The position numbers and the translations under genes were made by a program. Source: Sphagnum compactum (lineage: Eukaryota > Bryophyta > Sphagnopsida > Sphagnales). Taken from it: a DNA stretch of 64,000 nt. Position 1 is the first letter of the stretch. Every line of letters starts with the position of its first letter. The stretch is taken from the NCBI GenBank assembly GCA_965153455.1, contig OZ234499.1, positions 17,604,271 to 17,668,270 on the forward strand, read 5' to 3'. This document shows positions 26,001 to 36,643 of the stretch, in pieces. Below the pieces are notes generated by a model that saw only the letters and a program-made list of their open reading frames with translations, had not been told where the DNA came from and did no database searches.

Positions 26001-29000
26001 ACAGGTTCAAGTCTCCCAGATACAGAGTGGAGGAGCCACACCTGGAAAGGACAGTATCTGGAGACTACCTAGAGAAGACACTTGCACTTACGCTGGCTTC
26101 ATCCAGTCTTCTCTATTCCTAGTTTGTGTCCAGTCAAACACACCTTGCCCACTATCTTCGATAGTCAGTTGTTCATAGGGATAATGCATTTAGGAGTCCA
26201 GGACTTTGGATTTGTGAGGCCTTTAGCACTCACGCAAGTCTCAATTAGCACACTGAGGTGTTCAATGAACAGTATCTTTCATGAGAATAGAGAAATCTCC
26301 GTTCTCACGATGAAGAAGAAACAGCAAGGCTAACACTTCCTCAGGAAGCCACAGAAAGAACCAAACAAGGGAAGACAAGAAACAAAACAAAAAACACACA
26401 CCGGTATGAACAAAAGTGCCAGTCTCACACCTGTTCAGGGACCATCAACAGTAGTATGTATGATAGTGACTTAACTATCACAACTTCCCCACTGACTTCA
26501 TCAGCTCCCTACAGTGGGTAAAGGCCGGTGACAAGCACCATCCTGTGAAGTGAGTTTCTGCTGCAATTCCGGAAGCAACGGGAAGACTCAGCCATACTAC
26601 TGGCTAGCAACAGACACCACAACAAAGACCAGACAAAGAAACAAAGAAAGACAGAAAGGGAAAGGACAGGGAAAGACAAAGAACAAGTGGGCTTACAGAA
26701 AGCTCCCCACTTACATGACCCGAAGCAAAATCATTCTGAAAATGCCAAAAGCTGAAATTCCAAAGAGGAATTTTTCTTTAAGAACCAACCCTCTAGTTCT
26801 CTTTAGAAGAACTTTTAAAGGGTAGCCTTTTGCCTTCAGAAAGACAATAAGACTGACCATCTGGAAGACAAAAAACTTCTTACAACTACAAAGTCTCAAG
26901 AACCTGTAAAATTGACTATTGATAACCCCGAGCTTCGCAGTCAATGAACAGTAATACAAACTGTCTTCCATCTACTATTTTTTCTTGTCAACCATACAGG
27001 TCCTAGAAACAGTGAAGTGCTAGAGAAACCAGGGCAAGATACAGCAGAAGCTTCATGCTTCAATCCAAACAACCAAAGATCCCTTGCACAGTAAAACACT
27101 ACAAGCCTCTATCTCACTCCTCCATTATTGAAAACTTCAGACAATGTACAACTGCCACAAATCCCCATCAGTTCTACAAGTCAAAATAGAATGGCCACCT
27201 CGAGCGAACACAACACCTTACCTGAGTGAGATACTTAAAAGCATCCACCACAGGTGCAATCATGTCCTTGTAGGCCTCAATCTGTCCCCCATCCACCAGC
27301 CCACAGGTATCATAGTTCAGTGGAGTAACCCAGAAGTTGAAACAATGCTTGGTCTAATCATAACATCAACCAGAGGTTTTGGGACAGGAAACTTAGGCTG
27401 AACAACAAGCAGTAACAAGAAGATAGTTAGACAGGACAAGGCATAACCTACTTGGTGAACAATTGTACGGAGAACAGTCATGGGGTTTGCATGAGCTATT
27501 TTTGCAACCATACGTCCCAACTGCTTCAAGTTCTCCTTTGCAAGTCGCTTCAAAATACGCCTTGTATCCAGCTGCTCCATTTCAGAGACCCAAGCTACAG
27601 TATGAGAAATTGATGTACTTTGATGCCAAAATGTCCTTTGGTGTCAAATAGAAAAGTTTGGTAAAAGTTTGAGAGAAAATTTCTGCAAAGGGGGTGAAAA
27701 CAACCATTAATCAAACAGAAGCTATTAAGTACATGACAAAGGGGATTACCCTTGCAGTTTGACGAGCTGCCAACACCATAGGTATCTGCTCATCCTCTTT
27801 ATCCCACTCCCCATATAGACGATACCTTGCCTGCTCTCCAGATAACCCAAATCCCAAAGTCCTTCAAGACCTCTCTACATAGTCTTTCATAAAGAACCAC
27901 ACAATCACCTGCAAGGAACCTATACTGGAGCTAAAGAAAGAACAAGCTGATTAATCAGGACAGTATCAAATCCAATTCATCCTACCGAAGGCCTGAAATC
28001 AGTGAAGAGATCTGAATGCCATCAACATGAGCTTTGCCAACAAAGGGAATGATTTCCCCCTAGTTGCACTGATAGCAAATGCACATCATGAGCTGTAGAC
28101 AAAGAGCATTCCAAACTGCACATTCTGGAGTTTCTTGGTACATCACAAATTCGAGTAGCTTTCCAATGCTTGGACAGAAATGGTTATGGGAATTTCAATG
28201 TTGAAATGGATCTCTATCCATCGAGCAGACTTTAACATTGAAATTCAAACCCACCAGTGACCTACAACATCTATCTATGAGAATGCAGAGAAAACTCCAC
28301 AATAGCACTCTGAAGGTAACCATTCTGTCAGTTCCAGCAAAAACAAAATTTACACAACTAGAATCAGTGTAGTCACAGCATGACATAAGATTCATTCAGC
28401 AAGTATAGATTCCCAAATTCTATGTGCATCTGATGTGAATGATGACTGACCTCATATGGTAAGAGAGTCATAACTTCCCAAATTGCAAGCCCAACAGCAG
28501 GATTGGCTGGCAAAAGCTGCAGTGAAGGAAGAAGGCAAGCACCCAGGGCCTCCTCCAGTTGTGAAGCAGCCTCAGCCTTCTCTTTCTCAGCCTGCCGTAC
28601 ATCTCTTTTCTCTATTTCTCCATCATCTTGAGCATTTGAAACCAACGTTGAATGTGCCAGAGTTGCTTCATAGTATCCCCGTAGGACCCGACAAACCTGA
28701 ATGCATCAAAGCTATTGATGATCAGAGATGAGCCCAAACTTGAGGTAGCAGGTACCACTCCCTCTCCATTTCTCTACTCGCCAGAGAGAGTCAGAGTAAA
28801 TTGTTTGATCTCAATCCCAAGCATCTTGAGGCTTCACTGAAGAGATAAAGAGTGAAAATAGCTCACTGAAACATTAGAACTATGTGTGAACTAACAAAGT
28901 ACTGGTCTCTTACTTGCTAAACCCACATTAGCCACAAACACAATCTGTGAAAATTGGAACAGGACAAACACTCAAGGTGAGCCCAACTGAAGTAAGCCTA

Positions 29001-32000
29001 CACAGATGGGGCAGAGTGTCATAACCTCCACATTCCTCCTGCCAATCTTCCATCTTCTTATGATCGAAAACTACAACGCTACAGAAGAAGGTCACACTGT
29101 CCATCATCATTCATGCTTGCACTTACTTTCTGTAGGAGGAGCACATTGCGATGAAGGTAGGGACCAATTCGTGAAAGCATTTGAAAGACATTCTTTGGGA
29201 GTTCTGGAGGGCCAGCCAGTTTCACTTCTATGTCTCCACCCACCCGCGATCCCAATCGGGACAAGTATTCAGGTCTCACATATGCATAGTACGGCAAAAT
29301 AGCATTTTCAATTGCTCTGCTAGTCAATCCACAAAAAAGCTGTCAAAATCCTTGGTGGGAAAGAAAGCAGGTACAGGACTTGTGCATAAATTGTTCCAAA
29401 GAAAAGGGTCATTTCTTGCTCTATTAAAATTGCAATGAACTGAGATTACAAACCTGCAGAGACCATAGCAGATCTGCTCATGAGCCACTGGGTGTAGAGG
29501 AGCTAGCCGCTCAAAAAGAATATGTGCATGTGGCCTGCAGGAACACATTCATTAAAAGTAAATCCAACAGAATACAAGAAGATAAAACTATGTAGTGAAC
29601 ACAACCACCTGGAAATGCTTCACATGTTGTTCTCATAACAGAACTCTTACTCATGACAGTCATGTCACCTTTCAAGGATGTGTCACCTCTGCGTAAACAC
29701 CTATCTGTCCACCTGATTTCGATACTGGAGAGCACCACTACATAAGTATAAACCCCTAAAACCACAGCTTCAAGAAACCCATTGCAGGTGAAGTAGGTCA
29801 TTCAGATACACATACCAGTCACCGACAGAAAGGGAACCAACAAGAAGGCCCAGTTTCTGATTTGTCAAAAGCTCATTGGACCGCTCTGCTACTGCCTCAT
29901 TTTCCATATCCAAGGCTGCATACAAGTCAATTGTAACATCCCCTGGTTTCTCATCATCCATGAGATCCTTTCCTATTGCTGCTAGGTTAATTTTCCCTAT
30001 CTTGTTAGCCTGCAAACAAAAGGCAAACAAAAGTTAAGGTGTATATTTTCCATCTCCAATGATAAACTCCCATGGTGTGTCATCCTCCATCATATCCAAT
30101 CCTATTCCTGCTAGGTCAACATAAGCTATCCTATTTGGCTGCAAACAGAAGGCAAACAACCCAGGTGGCATCAATTGTACAGATCACCCAGTATGGCAAC
30201 TGACTGATATGAGGCCTGAGCTGGAAAGCATGCCCACCTCATCCATACGCTTGTTTGTTATCTCCTCATATTGCTCTAATGCCTCTTGATCTGTGGGTGA
30301 CAAATGTGTGTATCTGTAATTGAATCCTCATTTCCAATTAGGCCAACGATACTCAACAAGGTGATATAGATAATAAATCTCAAGAGCACACAGAAAAAAG
30401 TGACTTTTAATTATGAACCTTCACAACATCACCACCAAACTCAGACCCACAAAGTCCGCTACACCCAAGCAAGCATTGACAAAGAAAATCCATGACTCCT
30501 TAAATTGTTGAACTGGTTAACTTACAATAGTACAGGAACCAAAACAGAAACACCTGATACAGACCTAGAACGAGCTTTCCAAGCAATAAGATCAAATGCA
30601 GCTATGAAAATCAAATATTGTGGAAACCAATTGCAACAACACAGAGGCCTGCAATAAAAAAAAAATTTGCAGAAGAGAGTTAGTAGCATACATGCTATCT
30701 AGATCTATGTAATTTGCTTTGATAAGTGTTGCTGCTAATCTGTACAGCCCAGTGGGTACTGGGTCCTCCACTTCAGAACGCTGGTAGAACTGAAATTTGA
30801 ATCCAAGAATATGTGTTGTGTGTGACTGTCACAAGATCCCACAAACCACTTAAGGCCATTTCACAACCAAACAAATATGCTTGTAAAAAAATGCCACAAT
30901 TGACTTGCTTCACTTCTTAAAATTGCTTCATCAAGTTGAGTCGTTGACTAATTCTTCAGCTAGAACCTTCTGTGCAAGTATTCGTCTACTGAATTCCAAT
31001 AGTCAAAACCAAAGTGCTCTTGGAAGCTACCCCTGAAAATAACCCATTCTGAGTATAATGGCCCACCAGATGCTAAAGCAATCACTTAGCTCCAAAATGG
31101 CCATTTTACACCACGCACCTTGGGGAAGAGAGGTATAAGCTCCAAAAAGGTTGTGTTTTCAGGCTGTAACTCAAAGCACTCCAGTACCTGAACCATGGAC
31201 AAAATTGGAGCGAGCATAAGTCTCCGTTTGCAAGCCATCTCCATGTGCTCAACTAGCTCAGTAAGCACAACTGAACAACAAAATAGAACAATCAATGATA
31301 AATGAATGGGACAAGAGGAATGGATGCTCACAATATCAAAGACACGGTTTGGGTCCAGGTCAAACTGCCCGATCAATGACTGCTCAACATAAGAGCCTGA
31401 TTGTTAGAGACTACCTCAAGGTTAAAACCCAGAATACAGAGGACTCTGTCCTCAAAAGGAAAGCCAAATAAAAGATAGTGCTTAACCATTCTTTTATTTC
31501 CTATTGAAGTGAGACACATAAAGATATTCAAGAGTTGAGGAAACACCTTGATGGTGCTGATAACAGCAGTAGCTCTCTGCGGTGTCAAACCATCTGGACC
31601 TCGTTGACTAAGCAGTGTCAACTACAAAAGACAGGGTATATATAGTTGCATGAGCTCATCATACATCAAAATGAAGTAGATTGACCTGGTCCCATCCTAA
31701 CTGCGAGCCAGACTATGCCTGGTCATAAAGTGATGTATATGAGACACTTTCTTATCCCAAAAGTAGACTAGCATAGCAATGGTTACAGTATGAAGCCCTA
31801 AATTTAGCTTCTGATGTTCAGCTCAATAACATCTGGCAGACATGATACTGTTGAAGTGGCAGCATATCTGTATGCATTGCAGGTTCCACCAACCTCATCA
31901 CATGGCAATCAAAGTTTCACACAAGGCAGCTAAGGTGGCTTGACTCTTTACCAGCTTCGCATACCCTTCACTTTCCTCACGTAGAAGGTTGAACTTAGTT

Positions 32001-34892
32001 TGCTGATACAAGAGCCTTGTATTAACCCTAACCTGCAAGCCCCAAAGCTCCAATCAGAATGAGATCAGACACACCTTTGAGATTCTCACTGGTACATCTA
32101 AGTTCACAAGTCAAAACTGTTAGCAAATTAGCTAACAGGCTACTCATGAGATTACTCACTGTTGTAACAGTGAATCAAGATTTGATGAACCCAACACACC
32201 TCCTTTGATTTCATATCTGGGGCTTTGATCTTGATCATTTCAGCCTCCCATAAAAACTCTGCCTGCACAGAAGGACAACCAAACACCAATCACTTTATGA
32301 GTATAGAAAGCAAATGCTGTTTCACACCCAGAATCATAATTGATGTTTGCACTGGCCTCTGAGAGGCTTCACCACATGCACATTGCACTATCAGATTGGC
32401 TGCATGCTCTCCCGTCCCTCTCTCTCCTTCCCAATGTTGACTGCATCCAAGGCCACAAGACTAGGACCAGCAAGATCCTGCATTTCCAAGTCTCTCTCCC
32501 TTGCTTTACTACCAGAACAAAACATTACTTGTGTCAGATCTCATCACCTCACAGCGTTCCTGTAGCAATCTTACAGGCACCAAGCCTGAGTCCACGAGCC
32601 ATTTTGCCTGTCAAGCCATTGCAGTCTGACTTTAATAATTGATTGGGAACAGAATGCCTCAAATATGTCAAGCATAACATAAGCTGCTGTGACAATGGAA
32701 AAAACTAGCAACACAAGAGTACATAATGTTGACACGTGACAACAACATGAATCAATGACAACAAGCTGGTGAACACCTAGAACACCTACATTTAAGAACC
32801 AAAGATGAGGAAAAGCATGAGATTCAAAGATCTTCATATGTACCAAGAACTTCTCCATACATATGATTTAAGTCAACCTCAATAAAATCGAGAGATGATA
32901 TGATAAGAAGGTTATCCAGATTTGAGATCTGACAACAATTTAGCAAATGGGGAAAAGAGGAAACTCAACCCTAAAACAGAGAAAAACAAAAATTGAACTG
33001 AGGAGCAGTTTGAACAACAGCAAGAGTCGGATGATGTCAGGGACCTTTGACAGTATGTATAGTAGTGGCCAGCTACCATAGCATCCCCACTGACTTCATC
33101 AGTTTGAAAGCCCTGAGATGAGGAAAAGCCTGAGATTAAAACTGTAGCTTTCCAAGCCTGATGTTTTTCTCCAAAGTGCAGGATTGTGGATCATAGCAGC
33201 ATAGGAAGACTGTGGGTTAAAGCACCCCAAATCAGCTCCCATATCCACTTCCACTTCTCTATGATTCTCCACTGCTAGAACACAAACTAAGGTCAAGTGC
33301 AAAGACCAGATATGCTTACCAACTCTGTCAGACGGCTCCGAAACTCTCCAGGCACAGTAAGCTGTAAGGGCACCACACCACAGAGAACTTCAATCCATAC
33401 AGTACAACCAAAATACTGGAAAACCTTGAAAGTTTCAACTTAGAAGGTAGCTGCCTTTCTACTTTATTGAGTAGACATAAGACTGCAAACATGCAGTCCA
33501 AAATATCAAATATCAAAGAGTGTATTTTGATATCACATAAACAACACTAAAGACCCAAGGAGGAACAAGAGGCCTAATTATCTACTTCTTGGCCCAGATG
33601 TGCAATCGTGTCCACAAGAAGAGATGCAGTTTCCTCCTTTGTTAAGGGCTCAGCCAAGTGCACCGCATCTAGAGCAACTCTGCATTTTGTTATCGGTAGC
33701 TCCCCTCGTACCTGCACCATGGCACATAAACACACTTAACCTACTGTGACCTAAGAGGTCAGAGTGTAAAAAACCTGTGAGTCTACAACAGACATAAATA
33801 GATTCCCCAATCCCACAAAGCAACATGTGAGAGAGACAAACAAAATAGGAGTTCAGAGCTTAGAAAGATTATATGAGTAATTGTGTTATCTTAAGCAATA
33901 CAAAGTGCCAACAAATCTTCAATTGTCACCACTTCATCTGCCAGAAACAGGAACAGACAACTTGACATCCACAGCATAGAATTCCAAGAGAAAAACCCTA
34001 ACCCTATCCCTGGACTTTATGAGGCAAATCTCAGTTTCCCTTGAGAGAAAAGGTAAACATAGGCGAACAAAACACTCCCAGCCATGAGAAAATTACACAA
34101 GACCATTACCATACCCTATGCAAGAAATGATCAGGTTTCAATTCAAGACTTGTGAAAGGAACTCATGCACTAAAATCACTGTTTGTGGGATCAACCTGAA
34201 ACTTTGATAAGAAATAAAATTAAGCAGGCAATTTCTTCCAGCATGTGGTCTTGCTCTCAGTTACAGCAACAATCACCAGAGTCAAAGAATGAAAAGGTTC
34301 ATTTTTGGCTGACAGAAAGAACACCACAACACACAGGGGACTACTAGAGTCAGAATCTTTGCCCATTATCAAATGCACACCAGCAAAATTGCCACTCATT
34401 GCCAAAATCAACAGAACACACCTGGGAGCTAGGTTTTCATTCAGCAAACCAAAACAAAACTTGCAACATCACAAGAAGACCACCTTCAGAGTGTTCGTCT
34501 ATTGATACTCAAGAAACTGAAAAGGCAAGCAATCATACACAACACATCACAACCAGAACAAACCATATGAACTCAACTCAAACTTACAGCAATCCAATGT
34601 CAAGAGCTATCACCAAAACACAAGACTGTGCTAGCCAAAGGGTAGCAGATCGATCTGAGTTTGCTTTTGGAGCCAGCAACTGCTACCAAAAAGAAAAAGA
34701 AAGGGAGAGGTGAGATAGGGAGGGTGGGTGGCGATCATCAGTTTACAGACAACGCACCACTGTTTGACAAAGCTCAAAAACAAAGCGAGATGGGGTAACA
34801 GAGATGGCCAGCTTGCGAGCCGAGTTGGTAGATTTCCATTCCCGAATACAATCCTCCGTCACGTACTGACATCGAATTGCAGACAGAGCCAT
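17094..34892 (-). CDS. THO2: THO complex subunit 2 (THO2), TREX mRNA-export scaffold
   Basis: Largest subunit of the nuclear THO complex, which packages nascent mRNA and hands it to export factors; in plants it is also linked to small-RNA biogenesis (family knowledge). Thirty-four exons in continuous phase give 1,918 residues, slightly longer than the Arabidopsis protein of about 1,800. The start ATG at 34,892 opens the conserved N-terminus ([13 protein letters not shown], residues 8-20; [13 protein letters not shown] across intron 1). Residues about 10-540 match the THOC2 N-terminal region ([31 protein letters not shown]), 540-630 the central block ([19 protein letters not shown]), and about 890-1,190 the Tho2 region ([33 protein letters not shown]). 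Residues 1,217-1,371 are Ala/Ser/Pro-rich. Residues 1,392-1,773 are a highly charged Arg/Glu/Asp/Ser tail, and the last 145 are basic, ending RRHHRK. The frame is intact. The last intron and exon 31 donor are the least certain joins. Confidence 0.95.
26435..26515. repeat. Short dispersed repeat inside THO2 intron 18
   Basis: A block of about 70-75 bp beginning TCAGGGACC and ending CCCCACTGACTTCATCAG resembles one at about 33,037-33,103 in THO2 intron 3. A shorter reverse-oriented match lies at about 13,073-13,117 in the ENT intron. The middle contains a small dyad (TGATAGT...ACTATCA). It may be a MITE-like or SINE-like remnant. Similar phrases (TTGACTATCAC) occur near 23,675 and 60,715. Confidence 0.4.
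30034..30158 (-). pseudogene. Decayed tandem duplicate of THO2 exon 12 and its acceptor
   Basis: Lying in intron 11 just before real exon 12 (29,816-30,009), this 125-bp block repeats the intron end (TTGTTTGCCTT, TGTTTGCAG) and the first 27 or so codons of exon 12. From its own acceptor (first base 30,138) it reads [20 protein letters not shown] in the same incoming phase as the real [20 protein letters not shown], with no insertion or deletion. It then reaches a TAA at 30,034-30,036 with no good donor before it. Many differences alter the amino acid. Use of this acceptor would add a premature stop. Confidence 0.8.
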
Positions 34893-35330
34893 GATGGGTC
34901 ACAATGCTCCTTCTCTTCTTCTTCTTCTTCTTCTTCTTCCCGGATCTCCACCAAACTCTAACTCTTGCTCCGTTCTCCTACCAAGGTTTTGTCCCCCGTA
35001 CCTTGCGTGACTAGTAGTGCACAGAGAAGAGCAGTGGCATGAGGGGGACACGAAACCCTAAGAGAATCCCCGTTCCTTTTCAAATGTACATTTCTCACTC
35101 CACACTGCGAGTCTGTCCTTGGTTTTCTTTTGCTGCACTTGTAATACTGCGCCTTCTCCGTCCGCTGAAATGCAAATCTAGTTGCTGTTTCTTGGCCTGC
35201 GTTTGTGCTGGAGCGGAGCTTCGGAAGCACAACACAAGAGTGAAACCCTAATCCGCCATCTCCATCTTTCGTTGCGACAACAGCGAAGTGTGTGTGGGTA
35301 CGAGGAGCCCAAGAGATAGTAGCCACTGCA
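34893..35330 (-). promoter_or_regulatory. THO2 leader and proximal promoter with GAA repeat and telo-boxes
   Basis: Directly upstream of the THO2 ATG the leader strand carries a GAA/AAG run (+ strand CTT repeat at about 34,911-34,940). Two telo-box motifs, AAACCCTAA on the + strand, lie at 35,053-35,061 and 35,243-35,251, about 160 and 350 bp before the start codon. Telo-boxes are typical of promoters of plant genes for ribosome and RNA functions (established knowledge). The start context is CATCATGGC, with G at +4. Open frames on both strands here are judged to be chance. Confidence 0.5.
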
Positions 35331-35399
35331 GCAGCGTACCGTATGGAAGGGAAGGGGAATACGGTATTCCATATCGTATGTATTCCTACTTGTATTAGC

Positions 35400-36039
35400 A
35401 CGTAAAAAATTAATTACTACAATGCAATAAATAGGTGTACATGGCACGTTTTTTTCCCTCTAAAAAAAAGCCAAAAATGGTCAACATAATTAATCATAAT
35501 ATATAAAATCTAGAGCTCTATGTTATTCCACAAAACCAAAAAACCATTTAGAAAAGTAAATATAACCTTCAATTTTCTTTTTCTTTTTTTAATTGTTGAA
35601 TATAGTCTAGATTATTTATTTTTTAGTTATTATGAATGTGAATTTTATGGTAAAAAGTCATAATAGAATATATAATAATTTATAAAATTAAAAAATTGCT
35701 CATTTTTTGTGTGAAGATAATTCCATATTTATTTATATACCTATTATATACCCTTGGAAACATTTTTTTTAAATATCATTCCCTTTTTAATAGTGATGAT
35801 TTACTAATAAAATAAATATTGATGTACATCTATTTTGAGTTTTTAAACTTGCTTACAGACCTTTGTCTTTTCACATATTTATTTTCAAAATTACCTTTTC
35901 GTTATATACCTACTACATTACATCAACATGTGATCACATGATTAAAGATGCAACATGACTAAATATATAATAGGATTACAAATTATAGCCCTTTTCTCTC
36001 CCCATTAAATTTTAACCAATTTCAATTTTTGGTCATTTA
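35400..36039. other. AT-rich intergenic DNA, nothing recognised
   Basis: Composition drops sharply to strongly AT-rich just beyond the THO2 promoter. I see no gene, RNA or ordered repeat in this part. Confidence 0.5.
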
Positions 36040-36260
36040 CATTAATTATATAGGTAGCTAAGTAAACTAGGCTAAGTAAATGTTAGGCTAGGTTAAATAA
36101 CCTATGAATTTAGCTTAACATACTTACCTAGCCTAACATACATATGTAACGTAACATACTTACCTAACTTAACATACTTGCTTAGCCTAACATACCTACT
36201 TAGCTTCATGTACTTATTAAATTAAGTTAGGTTAATTTAGATTAAGCTAGGTAACTAGGA
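36040..36260. repeat. Degenerate repeat of CTAGCCTAACATAC
   Basis: Imperfect copies of a phrase such as ACATACTTACCTAGCCTA recur at intervals of roughly 20-26 bp on the + strand. Reverse-complement phrases (GCTAGGTTA, TAGGTTAGG) are present at both edges. The same vocabulary (CCTAGCCTAAGTAGGTAGG) reappears at about 48,780-48,820. Confidence 0.55.
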
Positions 36261-36330
36261 TAGGTTAGGCATTGGTCAATGTAAGTAGGTTGGTAGATAA
36301 TAGTAAATGGGTAAATGCTACCTACCTACA

Positions 36331-36480
36331 TACAAGTTCCTTCCTATCTACCTACCTACTTACAAGTTCCTTCCTATCTACTTACCTACCTACAAGTTCT
36401 TTCCTATCTACTTACCTACCTACAAGTTCCTTCCTATCTACTTACCTACCTACAAGTTCCTTCCTATCTACCTACCTACC
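36331..36480. repeat. 30-bp minisatellite, five copies
   Basis: Five head-to-tail copies of a 30-bp unit start at 36,331, 36,361, 36,391, 36,421 and 36,451. Each begins TACAAGTTCCTTCCTATCTA, with a few substitutions. Because 30 is a multiple of three, all three + frames stay open and read as repeated Tyr/Leu/Pro/Thr/Ser phrases. This produces an apparent 123-codon frame at 36,272-36,643, which I do not regard as a gene. Confidence 0.9.
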
Positions 36481-36643
36481 TACATCCTACTTATTTACCT
36501 TATTGACCTATAAATGTACATGGTGCTTAATCATAAGCATCAAACACTTACCTCACCTACTTTCAATGCCCATATCTTTTCATTTTTTTATCTATTTTCA
36601 AGATCAATTTAAGTGGCCATGGCTATTCCAAGTTGAGCTTTAA

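Larger units (their letters stand above)
17094..34892 (-). other. THO2: THO2 exon map (34 coding exons, placed by eye)
   Basis: Exons in transcription order, as + strand coordinates: 34758-34892, 33586-33711, 33320-33361, 32548-32607, 32200-32262, 31952-32032, 31547-31621, 31332-31379, 31119-31187, 30692-30825, 30238-30313, 29816-30009, 29454-29534, 29127-29316, 28451-28696, 27750-27830, 27452-27571, 27222-27281, 25647-25774, 25305-25401, 25012-25140, 24809-24912, 23960-24140, 23305-23486, 22615-23049, 22172-22343, 21901-22005, 21580-21735, 21292-21372, 20598-21059, 20375-20436, 18627-19770, 17397-17758, 17094-17169. Lengths sum to 5,757 nt, a multiple of three, with no internal stop. Every intron is GT-AG. 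Exon 14 could begin three bases earlier (tandem acceptor). Exon 31 has a second possible donor after 20,389, but only the one after 20,375 keeps the phase. Confidence 0.85.

Noticed and set aside
22139-31621. Many short minus-strand open frames within the THO2 locus treated as separate genes
   Set aside because: They are single exons of THO2 extended into introns; joined by splice sites they form one continuous reading frame.
34958-35447. Minus- and plus-strand open frames beside the THO2 start
   Set aside because: They lie in the leader/promoter with telo-boxes, overlap each other in different phases and show no family resemblance.
36331-36480. CRISPR-like array
   Set aside because: Repeats are directly adjacent with no unique spacers and the genome is a plant nuclear one.
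36272-36643. 123-codon open frame with repeated STYLPTSSFL-like phrases
   Set aside because: It is the translation of the 30-bp tandem array; the other two frames are equally open and it lacks any independent coding evidence.
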